Part shown: positions 1 through 6,400 of the stretch, piece after piece | Numbering within the stretch: position 1 is the first letter of the stretch | Layout of the letters: each line of letters starts with the position of its first letter | NCBI GenBank assembly: GCA_016287975.1 | Contig: JAEEXV010000164.1 | Span: forward strand, 1-7,843 | Direction of reading: 5' to 3' | DNA from: Lentisphaeria bacterium | GTDB lineage: Bacteria > Verrucomicrobiota > Lentisphaeria > Oligosphaerales > Oligosphaeraceae | Length of the DNA stretch: 7,843 bases | Translations under genes and position numbers: made by a program | Notes under the pieces: generated by a model | Told to the model about the DNA's origin: nothing | Databases searched by the model: none | What the model saw: the letters and a program-made list of their open reading frames with translations, nothing else

Positions 1-2
1 AG

Positions 3-1646
3 GTCGGCTACTCCGAGCGCGGCAACGTCCCCGTCGAGCCACGCCTCTCCGACCAGTGGGTCGGCAAGATGGAAGAACTCGCCAGGCCCGCCATCGAGGC
101 CGTGACCGCCGGCAAGATCAAGTTCCACCCCGACCGCTGGGTCAAGACCTACCTCCACTGGATGGAGAACATCAAGGACTGGTGCATCTCCCGCCAGCTC
201 TGGTGGGGCCACCGCATCCCCGCATACTACTGCCAGAAGTGCGGAAAGGTCTTCGTCGGCAAGGAGGCCCCCGCCAAGTGCGACGCCTGCGGACACACCG
301 AGTTCAAGCAGGACGAGGATGTCCTCGACACCTGGTTCTCCTCCTGGCTGTGGCCCTTCTCCGTCTTCGACTGGCCCAACGAGACCCCCGAACTCAAGCG
401 CTTCTACCCCACCGACACCCTCGTCACGGGCCCCGACATCATCTTCTTCTGGGTCGCGCGCATGATCATGGCGGGACTGCGCTTCATCGGCGACATCCCC
501 TTCAAGGACGTCTACTTCACCTCCATCATCCGCGATGAAAGCGGGCGCAAGATGTCCAAGAGCCTCAACAACTCCCCCGACCCCCTCGACGTCGTCAGCA
601 CCTACGGCGCCGACGCCCTCCGCTTCACCATCATCTACATCGCCCCCATCGGACAGGACATCAAGTACTCCAACGAGAAGTGCGAGATCGGGCGCAACTT
701 CGCCAACAAGATCTGGAACGTCGTCCGCTTCCGCCTCCAGCACGGCGCCGCCTCCCCCGCCTGGAACGACATCTCATCCCTCCAGGAAAAGGACCTGCGC
801 CCCGACGACCAGTGGATCCTCGCCCGACTCGACAAGATCACCCGCACCGTCACCGCCGACCTCGAGCAGTTCAACTTCAATGACGCCGTCAAGGCCCTCT
901 ACGACTTCGTCTGGAACGAGTTCTGCGACTGGTACCTGGAATCGGCCAAGCCCGCGCTCTACGCGCCCGCAGGCGCCTCCAGCCCCACCCTCCAGGTCTT
1001 CGACTACTGCCTCGGCACCTTCCTGCGCCTGCTGCATCCGTTCATGCCCTTCGTCACCGACGAACTCTACCACCAGATGGGCTTCTGCGCCGAGGGCGAA
1101 TCCATCATGCAGGCACCCTGGCCGCAGCCGACTGGCGAGGCCCGTCTCGCGGAACTCGGCGCCACCGCCGCGGTCGAAACCATGAACGCCGCGAAGTTCG
1201 ACCTCATCCGCGCGGTCCGCAACCTCCGCGCCAACTACCAGATCTCCACCTCGCTGCCGATCGACATCGTCATCCAGCCCGCCTCCGCCGAGGCCCGCGA
1301 ATTCCTCCAGCGCGACCAGCAGTCCTTCTCCGCGCTGCTCGTCGCCAAGACCCTCGCCTTCGGTGAAAAGCCCGCAGGCCCCGCAGGCGTCGCCCTCTCC
1401 GGCCTCGGCACCGCATTCGTGCCGCTCGCAGGCATCGTCGACCTCGGCGCCGAGATCGAACGCCTCAAGAAGCAGGAGGCCGAGGCCCTCAAGTACATCG
1501 ACCTCGTCCAGAAGAAACTCTCCAACCAGAACTTCGTAGCCCGCGCCCCCGCCGCCGTCGTCGAGAAGGAACGCGAGCACATCACCGAGACCGAGGCCAA
1601 GCTCGCCCGCATCCGCGAGCAGCTCGCCTCCTTCCAGCAGGCCTAA
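3..1646 (+). CDS. valS: Valyl-tRNA synthetase, C-terminal part (5' end lies outside the window)
   Basis: Class Ia aminoacyl-tRNA synthetase that charges tRNA-Val with valine in the cytoplasm. The reading frame is already open at base 3, so 547 residues are present of a family length near 900; the N-terminal catalytic half with the HIGH motif is missing. Visible landmarks are the WCISRQLWWGHRIP block; a zinc-ribbon insert with Cys codons at 231, 240, 279 and 288 (CxxC...CxxC); the DTWFSSWLWP block; TGPDIIFFWVARMIM; and the KMSKS adenylation loop at 549-563. The anticodon-binding helical domain follows, with the WNEFCDWYLE motif. The last ~70 residues are a charged coiled coil (EIERLKKQEAEALKYI onward), the tRNA-binding arm typical of ValS and absent from IleS and LeuS. 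The internal ATG at base 69 is not the start, because the upstream residues (VGYSERGNVPVEPRLSDQW) already match ValS. nfu follows after 19 bp. Confidence 0.97.
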   Translation, partial: VGYSERGNVPVEPRLSDQWVGKMEELARPAIEAVTAGKIKFHPDRWVKTYLHWMENIKDWCISRQLWWGHRIPAYYCQKCGKVFVGKEAPAKCDACGHTEFKQDEDVLDTWFSSWLWPFSVFDWPNETPELKRFYPTDTLVTGPDIIFFWVARMIMAGLRFIGDIPFKDVYFTSIIRDESGRKMSKSLNNSPDPLDVVSTYGADALRFTIIYIAPIGQDIKYSNEKCEIGRNFANKIWNVVRFRLQHGAASPAWNDISSLQEKDLRPDDQWILARLDKITRTVTADLEQFNFNDAVKALYDFVWNEFCDWYLESAKPALYAPAGASSPTLQVFDYCLGTFLRLLHPFMPFVTDELYHQMGFCAEGESIMQAPWPQPTGEARLAELGATAAVETMNAAKFDLIRAVRNLRANYQISTSLPIDIVIQPASAEAREFLQRDQQSFSALLVAKTLAFGEKPAGPAGVALSGLGTAFVPLAGIVDLGAEIERLKKQEAEALKYIDLVQKKLSNQNFVARAPAAVVEKEREHITETEAKLARIREQLASFQQA

Positions 1647-1651
1647 CCCAC

Positions 1652-1656
1652 AGGAA
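1652..1656 (+). promoter_or_regulatory. Shine-Dalgarno site of the nfu gene
   Basis: AGGAA lies about 9-10 bases before the ATG at 1666, inside the 19-bp valS-nfu gap. It is the only convincing Shine-Dalgarno sequence before any annotated start in this window, and it supports 1666 as the start of the NFU-domain gene. Confidence 0.6.
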
Positions 1657-1665
1657 TCCACCGCC

Positions 1666-1899
1666 ATGACTGAAGACCAGCAAAAGCAAGTCCTCGAACT
1701 CCTCGAATCCCTCCGCGCCAACCTCCAGGCCGACGGCGGAGACCTCGAATTCAAGCGCTTCGACGGAAACACCGTCTACCTCAAACTCACTGGCGCCTGC
1801 GGCGCCTGCCCCTACGCCCTCCAGACCCTCAAGGGCGGCATCGAACGCATCCTCCAGGAGCAGGTCTCCAAGGACATCACCGTCGAACGCGAAGCGTAG
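1666..1899 (+). CDS. NifU-like (NFU domain) iron-sulfur cluster scaffold/carrier protein
   Basis: A 77-residue stand-alone NFU domain, equivalent to the C-terminal domain of NifU. Such proteins bind a [4Fe-4S] cluster, usually bridging a dimer, and pass it to apo-proteins in the cytoplasm. The diagnostic features are all present: the N-terminal helix followed by LQADGGDLEF, a beta strand (NTVYLKLTGAC), the CxxC cluster site GACGACP with C45 and C48, and the following helix with TLKGGIERIL. The length suits a minimal NFU protein without the A-type domain of NfuA or the IscU-like domain of full NifU. The start at 1666 is supported by the AGGAA upstream. The gene lies 19 bp after valS and is probably read from the same transcript; no functional link to ValS is implied. 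It could be called nfu, but no exact symbol is assured. Confidence 0.93.
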   Translation: MTEDQQKQVLELLESLRANLQADGGDLEFKRFDGNTVYLKLTGACGACPYALQTLKGGIERILQEQVSKDITVEREA

Positions 1900-1923
1900 C
1901 CCCCAAGTCTTCGCCGCACCTCA

Positions 1924-1990
1924 CGGCCGTAGCCACGGCGCCCCGCCGTGGCTGCCCCCACAGAGCCAACCAGTCCCCGATTCCGGAAAC
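1924..1990. repeat. Tandem intergenic element, copy A (~67 bp)
   Basis: First of two adjacent copies of an intergenic element; the second is at 2003-2068, 79 bp downstream. The first 35 bases (1924-1958) are identical in both copies. The next part (1961-1973 against 2039-2051) matches at 11 of 13 positions, then comes a diverged heptamer and an identical TTCCGGAAAC end (1981-1990). Twelve bases (1991-2002) separate the copies. The element contains the hairpin at 1929-1955. There is no open frame of note, so it looks like a non-coding REP-like or miniature repeat. Whether it also occurs elsewhere in the genome cannot be seen from this window. Confidence 0.8.
1929..1955. repeat. GC-rich hairpin 1 (inside copy A)
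   Basis: GTAGCCACGGC pairs with GCCGTGGCTGC: eleven base pairs, one of them a G·U pair in RNA, with a GCCCC loop that can close by one further G-C pair to leave CCC. It begins 29 bases after the nfu stop codon. It could act as an mRNA 3'-end stabiliser or transcription pause site, but no T-tract follows on either strand, so it is not a standard intrinsic terminator. The identical hairpin 79 bp downstream suggests a mobile or duplicated repeat rather than a gene-specific signal. Confidence 0.8.
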
Positions 1991-2002
1991 CCAGTGCCTT
2001 CG

Positions 2003-2068
2003 CGGCCGTAGCCACGGCGCCCCGCCGTGGCTGCCCCGCAGAACAAACCAGCACCCACTTCCGGAAAC
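2003..2068. repeat. Tandem intergenic element, copy B (~66 bp)
   Basis: Second copy of the element at 1924-1990. Its first 35 bases are exact; the remainder is partly diverged but ends in the same TTCCGGAAAC. In this copy the end leads directly into the 9-bp tandem array, whereas copy A has only a single CCGGAAAC-type unit. This suggests a duplication of the whole element followed by local expansion of the short unit. Confidence 0.8.
2008..2034. repeat. GC-rich hairpin 2 (inside copy B)
   Basis: Identical in sequence to the hairpin at 1929-1955: a near-perfect inverted repeat around a GCCCC loop. It lies about 180 bases before the VWA start codon and more than 100 bases after the nfu stop. 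As for hairpin 1, no T-run follows on either strand. Confidence 0.8.
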
Positions 2069-2117
2069 TCCGGAAACTCCGGAAACTCCGGAAACTCCGG
2101 AAACTCCGGAAACTCCG
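2061..2117. repeat. 9-bp tandem repeat array, six perfect units
   Basis: CCGGAAACT is repeated six times without error (starts at 2061, 2070, 2079, 2088, 2097 and 2106), followed by a partial CCG. Each junction contains the palindrome TCCGGA. Because the unit is three codons long, every frame stays open and gives short fake repeats such as NSG or PEF. It sits between genes, about 95 bases before the VWA start, where changes in copy number could alter promoter spacing. That regulatory role is only a possibility. Confidence 0.93.
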
Positions 2118-2211
2118 AATTCAAGAGAATCCGCTTCCTGGCGATGGGATTCCTCCCAGGTTCTTTCCCCCGATTCCCGCCCCGAAAAACTCGTAAATCC
2201 GCCCCCTCGGC
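2118..2211. other. Leader region before the VWA gene, no clear signal
   Basis: Ninety-four bases between the 9-bp array and the VWA start. This is where a promoter for the VWA-thrH-murJ-hflX group would be expected. I see no convincing paired -35/-10 boxes and no Shine-Dalgarno site before 2212. A weak inverted repeat (GAATCC at 2127-2132 with GGATTC at 2147-2152) is present, but too short to interpret. Confidence 0.4.
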
Positions 2212-4071
2212 ATGACCACGCGGCGCTTTGCCATCCTATCCATCCTGCTGTCCCTGGCGCTGCATTTCGTCTTTTTCCGCGCGACTGAAAAGCTCGCGCT
2301 CTCAGGGACGCTTGCGGAAATCTACAGCCCGCGGGATCTCGCGCCCCAGGAGGACGTGTACATCCCGTTCCGCCTCGACACCCTGCCCCCGCCCTCGCCG
2401 CCCGCAGACGACCCCAAGGCCACCCAGGGCGACGCGCCGCCCGTCGAGGCGCCCGACGCCCTCCTTGCGCCTGGCGCGCCTGGCAGCCTCCCCGCGCCGC
2501 CCACGCCGACCACGATTCCCCTGGATGTCCCGGATGGAGCGGAGGGCGTCGCGGAACTCCTCAAGCAGGCGGAGTTCTTCGAGCAGCCAGAAGACCGCTA
2601 TGTCATCGCGGGCATCGAAGGCGCCAAGGCGCAGCCCCTGGTCAGCACCGCCCCCGAAACCGCGTTGCAGCCCGTCACCGCGCCGCGCCCCGAAATCCTC
2701 GAAATCCCGCTGAGCGCCCTGCCGCCGGCGCGCCAGAACCTCCCTGGCCGAATGCTCCGCCCGCAACTGGAGCGCGTCGCGGTCCCCGCCGACATCCAAC
2801 TGCCCAGCCTCGCCGCGCCTGGCGAACTCTCCAGCATGCCCGCCGCGGGCGAGACGCGCAGCCTCCAGCTCAAGGCGGGCGGACGCCCCACCTTCGGCAT
2901 CCCCGACATCCACCTGCCCGCACCCCCCATCCCAGGCGCCACGCTCGCCTCCCACCCCGCCGGCGAAAGCCTGCCCAGCCTCGACCCGAACTCAGGCGCC
3001 CTCCCCGCCGTCAACTCCTCTGGCGTCCCGATGCCGCAGGCCATCGACCCCTTCGTCCAGGTCAATGTCACCATCCGTCGCGACGACCACGGCACGGGCG
3101 GCTATTTCCAGGTCGACATCCGTCCCAACCGCGACAGCGACGCCGTCCCCGACATCCCCAAGGACCTCCTTTTCATCATCGACCGCTCAGGCAGCATCCC
3201 CCGCGGCAAGTACCACCAGTTCCGCGAATCCGTGAAGGAGGCCCTCGCCACCCTCTCCCCCAACGACCGCTTCAATGTCATCGCCTTCAATGACAGCCCC
3301 CGCGCCGTCTTCCCCCGCCTCACCCCAGGAACCCCGGAAAACATCCGCATCGCCAACGACCGCATCTCGCGCTTCGAGCACGGCGGCATGACCGACGTCT
3401 TCGGCGGCCTCGCGCCCTTCGTCCAGCACAGCAACGGCAATCTCAGCCGCCCCCTGAACATCTTCCTCCTCACCGACGGGCAGTCCACTGTCAACATGCA
3501 CCGTCCCAACGAGTTCCTACGCCAGATCGTCGATCTCAACCCTGGCAACGTCTCCATCTTCCCATGCAGCGCGGGCGACAAGGCCAACCGCCAGCTCCTC
3601 GACTTCCTCGGCTACCTGAACCGAGGGGCCAAGTGCCACGTCAGCGGGAAACAGCCCATCCAGCCCGCCCTCGTCTCCTTCATCGCGCGGCACTCCCATC
3701 TCATCGTCATGAACCTCTCGTGCCGCGCCATCAAGGGCGCCACCCCGCGCGAAATCTACCCCAGATCCCTCCCGCACCTCTACCGCAGCGAAGCCCTGAC
3801 CCTCTTCGGACGCTTCGAGGACATCAACTCCGAACTCGCCCTCCGCATCACCGGCAATGACGCGCAGGGCAAAAAACTCGAGCTCGTCTTCCTCCGCCGC
3901 CTCAACGAGTGCCCCGTCGGCGACACCCACCTCCCGCAGCGCTGGGCAGGGCAGAAGATCCTCTTCCTCCTCTCCCGCCTCAACTCCACCGACAACCCCG
4001 CCGAGGCACGCAGCCTCAACGCGCAGATCACCGACCTCACCCGCCGATTCAAAATCTACTCGGCCTATTGA
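2212..4071 (+). CDS. Membrane-anchored VWA-domain protein with TonB-like N-terminus and proline-rich linker
   Basis: A 619-residue protein of unknown specific function. Residues 4-23 form a short basic start (RR) and one hydrophobic segment, read as an inner-membrane anchor with the rest outside the cytoplasm. This segment contains S14-x-x-x-H18, the spacing found in TonB-type transducers. Residues ~56-280 are rich in Pro, Ala and Leu and low in complexity, probably an extended periplasmic linker. A VWA domain occupies ~317-490, with an intact metal-ion-dependent adhesion site: D324-x-S326-x-S328 (DRSGS), T394 in GGMTD and D422 in LLTDGQS. The C-terminal ~130 residues (LPHLYRSEALTLFGRFED, then WAGQKILFLLSRL) resemble the tail of inter-alpha-trypsin-inhibitor-like VWA proteins, but no VIT domain is visible. 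The protein ends in RRFKIYSAY, earlier than relatives as I recall them. No Shine-Dalgarno sequence precedes the ATG. thrH starts 3 bp after the stop. VWA domains bind protein partners; the partner here is unknown. Confidence 0.85.
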   Translation: MTTRRFAILSILLSLALHFVFFRATEKLALSGTLAEIYSPRDLAPQEDVYIPFRLDTLPPPSPPADDPKATQGDAPPVEAPDALLAPGAPGSLPAPPTPTTIPLDVPDGAEGVAELLKQAEFFEQPEDRYVIAGIEGAKAQPLVSTAPETALQPVTAPRPEILEIPLSALPPARQNLPGRMLRPQLERVAVPADIQLPSLAAPGELSSMPAAGETRSLQLKAGGRPTFGIPDIHLPAPPIPGATLASHPAGESLPSLDPNSGALPAVNSSGVPMPQAIDPFVQVNVTIRRDDHGTGGYFQVDIRPNRDSDAVPDIPKDLLFIIDRSGSIPRGKYHQFRESVKEALATLSPNDRFNVIAFNDSPRAVFPRLTPGTPENIRIANDRISRFEHGGMTDVFGGLAPFVQHSNGNLSRPLNIFLLTDGQSTVNMHRPNEFLRQIVDLNPGNVSIFPCSAGDKANRQLLDFLGYLNRGAKCHVSGKQPIQPALVSFIARHSHLIVMNLSCRAIKGATPREIYPRSLPHLYRSEALTLFGRFEDINSELALRITGNDAQGKKLELVFLRRLNECPVGDTHLPQRWAGQKILFLLSRLNSTDNPAEARSLNAQITDLTRRFKIYSAY

Positions 4072-4074
4072 ACC

Positions 4075-4686
4075 ATGAAACTCCCCGTCATCGTCGCCAT
4101 GGACCTGGAAGGAGTCCTCGTCCCTGAAATCTGGATCGCCTTCGCCGAGAAGACCGGCATCCCCGAACTGCGCCTCACCACCCGCGACGTCCCCGACTAC
4201 CACGCCCTCATGATGGGCCGCCTCAAGATCCTCCGCGACCACAATCTGAAACTCCAGGACATCCAGGCCGTCATCGCCACCATGCACCCCCTCGACGGCG
4301 CCGTCGAATACATCCAGTGGCTCGCCCCGCGCTTCCCGCACGTCATCCTCTCCGACACCTTCTACGAGTTCGCCGCCCCCCTGATGAAGCAGCTCGGCTG
4401 GCCCACCCTCTTCTGCAACAACCTCGAAGTCGCCTCCGACGGCACCATCACAGGCTACCACCAGCGCCTCCTCGACGGCAAGCGCCACGCCACCCTCTCC
4501 TTCAAGCAGCTCAACTTCCGCGTCGCCGCCATGGGCGATTCCTACAACGACACCGCCATGCTCACCGAGGCCGACCTCGGGATGCTCTTCCGCCCATCCG
4601 ACAAGGTCCGCCAGCAGTTCCCCCAGCTCCCCGTCGTCACCCAGTATTCCCAGGTCCAGGCGCTCCTCACCGAGTTCGCCGAATAA
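4075..4686 (+). CDS. thrH: ThrH: HAD-family phosphoserine phosphatase / homoserine phosphotransferase
   Basis: A 203-residue cytoplasmic HAD-superfamily enzyme. The Pseudomonas aeruginosa ThrH it resembles dephosphorylates phosphoserine and can transfer the phosphate to homoserine, linking serine and threonine synthesis. The match to my memory of that protein is strong over the whole length, with blocks such as LEGVLVPEIWIAFAEKTGI, RDVPDYHALM, DIQAVIATMHPLDGAVE and ILSDTFYEF. HAD motifs are motif I D10-L-E12-G with nucleophile D10 and the Glu typical of ThrH where most HAD phosphatases have a second Asp; motif II S93-D94-T95; motif III Lys probably K136; and motif IV GDSYND at 154-159. Length is the usual ~205. 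The gene sits 3 bp after the VWA stop and 7 bp before murJ, with no Shine-Dalgarno site, suggesting translational coupling. It may serve as the main phosphoserine phosphatase if the genome lacks serB. Confidence 0.93.
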   Translation: MKLPVIVAMDLEGVLVPEIWIAFAEKTGIPELRLTTRDVPDYHALMMGRLKILRDHNLKLQDIQAVIATMHPLDGAVEYIQWLAPRFPHVILSDTFYEFAAPLMKQLGWPTLFCNNLEVASDGTITGYHQRLLDGKRHATLSFKQLNFRVAAMGDSYNDTAMLTEADLGMLFRPSDKVRQQFPQLPVVTQYSQVQALLTEFAE

Positions 4687-4693
4687 CGCCCCC

Positions 4694-6349
4694 ATGCCTA
4701 TTCCCACCCAGGACGCCGCCGCCAGTCGCACCATCGGACGCTCCGCCCTCGGCTCCGCCGCAGGAATCCTCGCCAGCCGCTGCTGCGGCCTCCTCCGCGA
4801 CATGGCCTACGCGGCCTACTGGGGCGCCACCGGCATCGCCCAGGGCGCCTATCACACCGCCTTCGCCATCCCGAACCACTTCCGGGCCCTCTTCGCCGAA
4901 GGCGCATTCACCAGCGTATTCGTCCCGATGCTCAGCCGCCATCTCGCCGAGGACGACAGGGAGGGCGCCTGGCGGCTGGCCGACCGCGCCATCTCCATCC
5001 AGATCCTCGCCCTCGCCGCCGCCGTCCTCGCCGTCTCCGTCCCGTCGCTGCTGCTCTGGTGGTTCGGCCTGTTCCAGAAGTCCCCCACCACCCGCCTGAC
5101 GCTGCTGATCCTGCCGCTGCTGATGCCCTTCGCGATCCTGACCTGCGCGCAGGGCGCCTTCTCCGCCCTCCTCAACTGCGTCAAATCGTTCCTGCTGCCC
5201 ACCTCCCTGCAGTCCGTCTTCAACCTGATCCAGATCGCCGCCATCGGCGTCCTCGCCCTCTTCTGGCGAAACGACCAGCTCATCGCCCTCCTCCTCTTCT
5301 GCCTCTCCACCCTCCTCGCGGGCGCCGTGCAGCTCGCGGCCCTGATGCTCGCCGCCCGCCGCAAGGGCTACCGCTTCCACTTCGCCCCCGTCTGGCGGGA
5401 CGAGGAGGTGCAGACCCTCTGCCGCAAGATGGTCCCTGGACTCCTCGGCGCAGGCGTCACCCAGTTCAACAACCTCATCGACAAGGGGCTCGGCCTCTGG
5501 CTCGGCAGCGCCGCCATCGGCGCGCTCCACCACAGCCAGCGCCTCGTCTACCTCCCCACTGGACTCTTCGGCGCCGCCATGGGCATCGCCTGCCTCCCCG
5601 CCATCTCCCGCGCCACCGCCCGCCACGACGACGCCGAGGTCGTCTCCTCCACCTCCTTCGCGCTGCGCCTGCTCCTCTTCCTGACCCTCCCCTGCACCGC
5701 CCTCCTCCTCGCCACAGGCACCGACCTCGTCACCATCCTCTTCGCCCGCGGCGCCTTCCAGACCGAGGCCATCCGCGAATCCGCCTGGGCCCTGCAGTTC
5801 TACCTGCTCGGCCTCCCCGCCTTCTGCTGCGTCAAGGTCGCTGTAGCCCCCTTCCACGCCCGCCTCGACACCAAGACCCCGATGCTCGTCTCCTTCTGGA
5901 TGGTCGGCCTGAACCTCGTGCTCAACCTCACCCTGATGCAGTTCCTGCGCCAGGGCGGCCTCGCCCTCGCCACCGCCATCTGCTCCTGGATCAACCTCAT
6001 CTCGCTGCTCGCCCTCAACCGCCACCACACCCGCGGCTGGTCCCCGCTCGCCTTTCTGCTCCAGGCAATCCCCCTCCTCCTTGCCGCCGCCGCAGCAGGC
6101 GCCGCCGCCTTCGGCGCCCGCCACGCCCTCCTCCGCCTCGCCGTCATCCAAAATCTCGCCCGCTTCCCCAAGAGCCTCGCACTCTTCTGCGGCGCAGGCG
6201 CCGCCGCCGCCATCGCCTATCTCCTCGCCTGCCTCCTCCTCCGACGCCCCGAACTCATCGAAGTCCGCCGCCTCACCCGACGCGCCCCCGCCCCCTCGCC
6301 CGCTCCCGCACCATTCCCCGCTCCCCAAAAAGCCCCGCACATCCCTTGA
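4694..6349 (+). CDS. murJ: MurJ lipid II flippase (MOP superfamily, formerly MviN)
   Basis: A 551-residue polytopic inner-membrane protein that moves lipid-linked peptidoglycan precursor (lipid II) to the outer face of the membrane. It has repeated hydrophobic segments from about residue 20 to 515, consistent with the usual 14 helices. Family signatures include SRCCGLLRD (28-36), IPNHFRALFAEGAFTSVFVP (59-78), RLVYLPTGLFGAAMG (283-297) and LDTKTPM (391-397). Aligned by eye to E. coli MurJ, the functional arginines R18, R24, R52 and R270 correspond to R29, R35, R64 and R283. Acidic D39 corresponds to G51 and D269 to Q282, so the charge pattern of the cavity differs. The last ~22 residues (RRAPAPSPAPAPFPAPQ and on) are a Pro/Ala-rich tail, probably cytoplasmic and disordered. 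The start lies 7 bp after thrH with no Shine-Dalgarno site; residues from ~12 onward align, so a slightly later start is not excluded. Confidence 0.94.
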   Translation: MPIPTQDAAASRTIGRSALGSAAGILASRCCGLLRDMAYAAYWGATGIAQGAYHTAFAIPNHFRALFAEGAFTSVFVPMLSRHLAEDDREGAWRLADRAISIQILALAAAVLAVSVPSLLLWWFGLFQKSPTTRLTLLILPLLMPFAILTCAQGAFSALLNCVKSFLLPTSLQSVFNLIQIAAIGVLALFWRNDQLIALLLFCLSTLLAGAVQLAALMLAARRKGYRFHFAPVWRDEEVQTLCRKMVPGLLGAGVTQFNNLIDKGLGLWLGSAAIGALHHSQRLVYLPTGLFGAAMGIACLPAISRATARHDDAEVVSSTSFALRLLLFLTLPCTALLLATGTDLVTILFARGAFQTEAIRESAWALQFYLLGLPAFCCVKVAVAPFHARLDTKTPMLVSFWMVGLNLVLNLTLMQFLRQGGLALATAICSWINLISLLALNRHHTRGWSPLAFLLQAIPLLLAAAAAGAAAFGARHALLRLAVIQNLARFPKSLALFCGAGAAAAIAYLLACLLLRRPELIEVRRLTRRAPAPSPAPAPFPAPQKAPHIP

Positions 6350-6400
6350 ATCCCTTGCATTAGTGCGCCTGCCAATCCCCCTTCCCGCCCAATCCCGCCC

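Noticed and set aside
774..1772. A 332-codon open frame on the - strand over valS and nfu
   Set aside because: A shadow of the valS reading frame with low-complexity Gly/Glu/Leu composition; the + strand product is unambiguous ValS.
1929..2034. The two hairpins as intrinsic transcription terminators
   Set aside because: The stems are strong, but C-rich sequence and no T-tract follows on either strand. A repeat-element reading fits the duplication better.
2061..2117. A CRISPR-like array
   Set aside because: The units are 9 bp and directly abutting, with no spacers; no cas gene is present.
1921..2215. Short open frames through the 9-bp repeats giving NSG, RKL or PEF repeat peptides
   Set aside because: A 9-bp unit keeps all frames open automatically. 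The frames include the hairpin repeats and have no ribosome binding site or similarity to known proteins.
4050..4130. A frameshift hiding a longer C-terminus of the VWA protein
   Set aside because: The other two frames downstream of the Tyr codon give Pro/Arg/Ser-rich shadow peptides and no YT(S/A)FL-like strand; thrH starts cleanly at 4075.
3517..4803. A 428-codon open frame on the - strand, opposite the VWA gene and thrH
   Set aside because: Same cause: it is in codon register with the VWA gene and thrH, and it is bounded by rare sense codons such as CTA. Composition is Glu/Gly/Val-rich without motifs.
6342..6400. A promoter before hflX around TTGCAT, with the short repeat TCCCTTGAA/TCCCTTGCA
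   Set aside because: There is no -10-like sequence at a suitable distance, and the 9-base near-repeat is too short to mean much.
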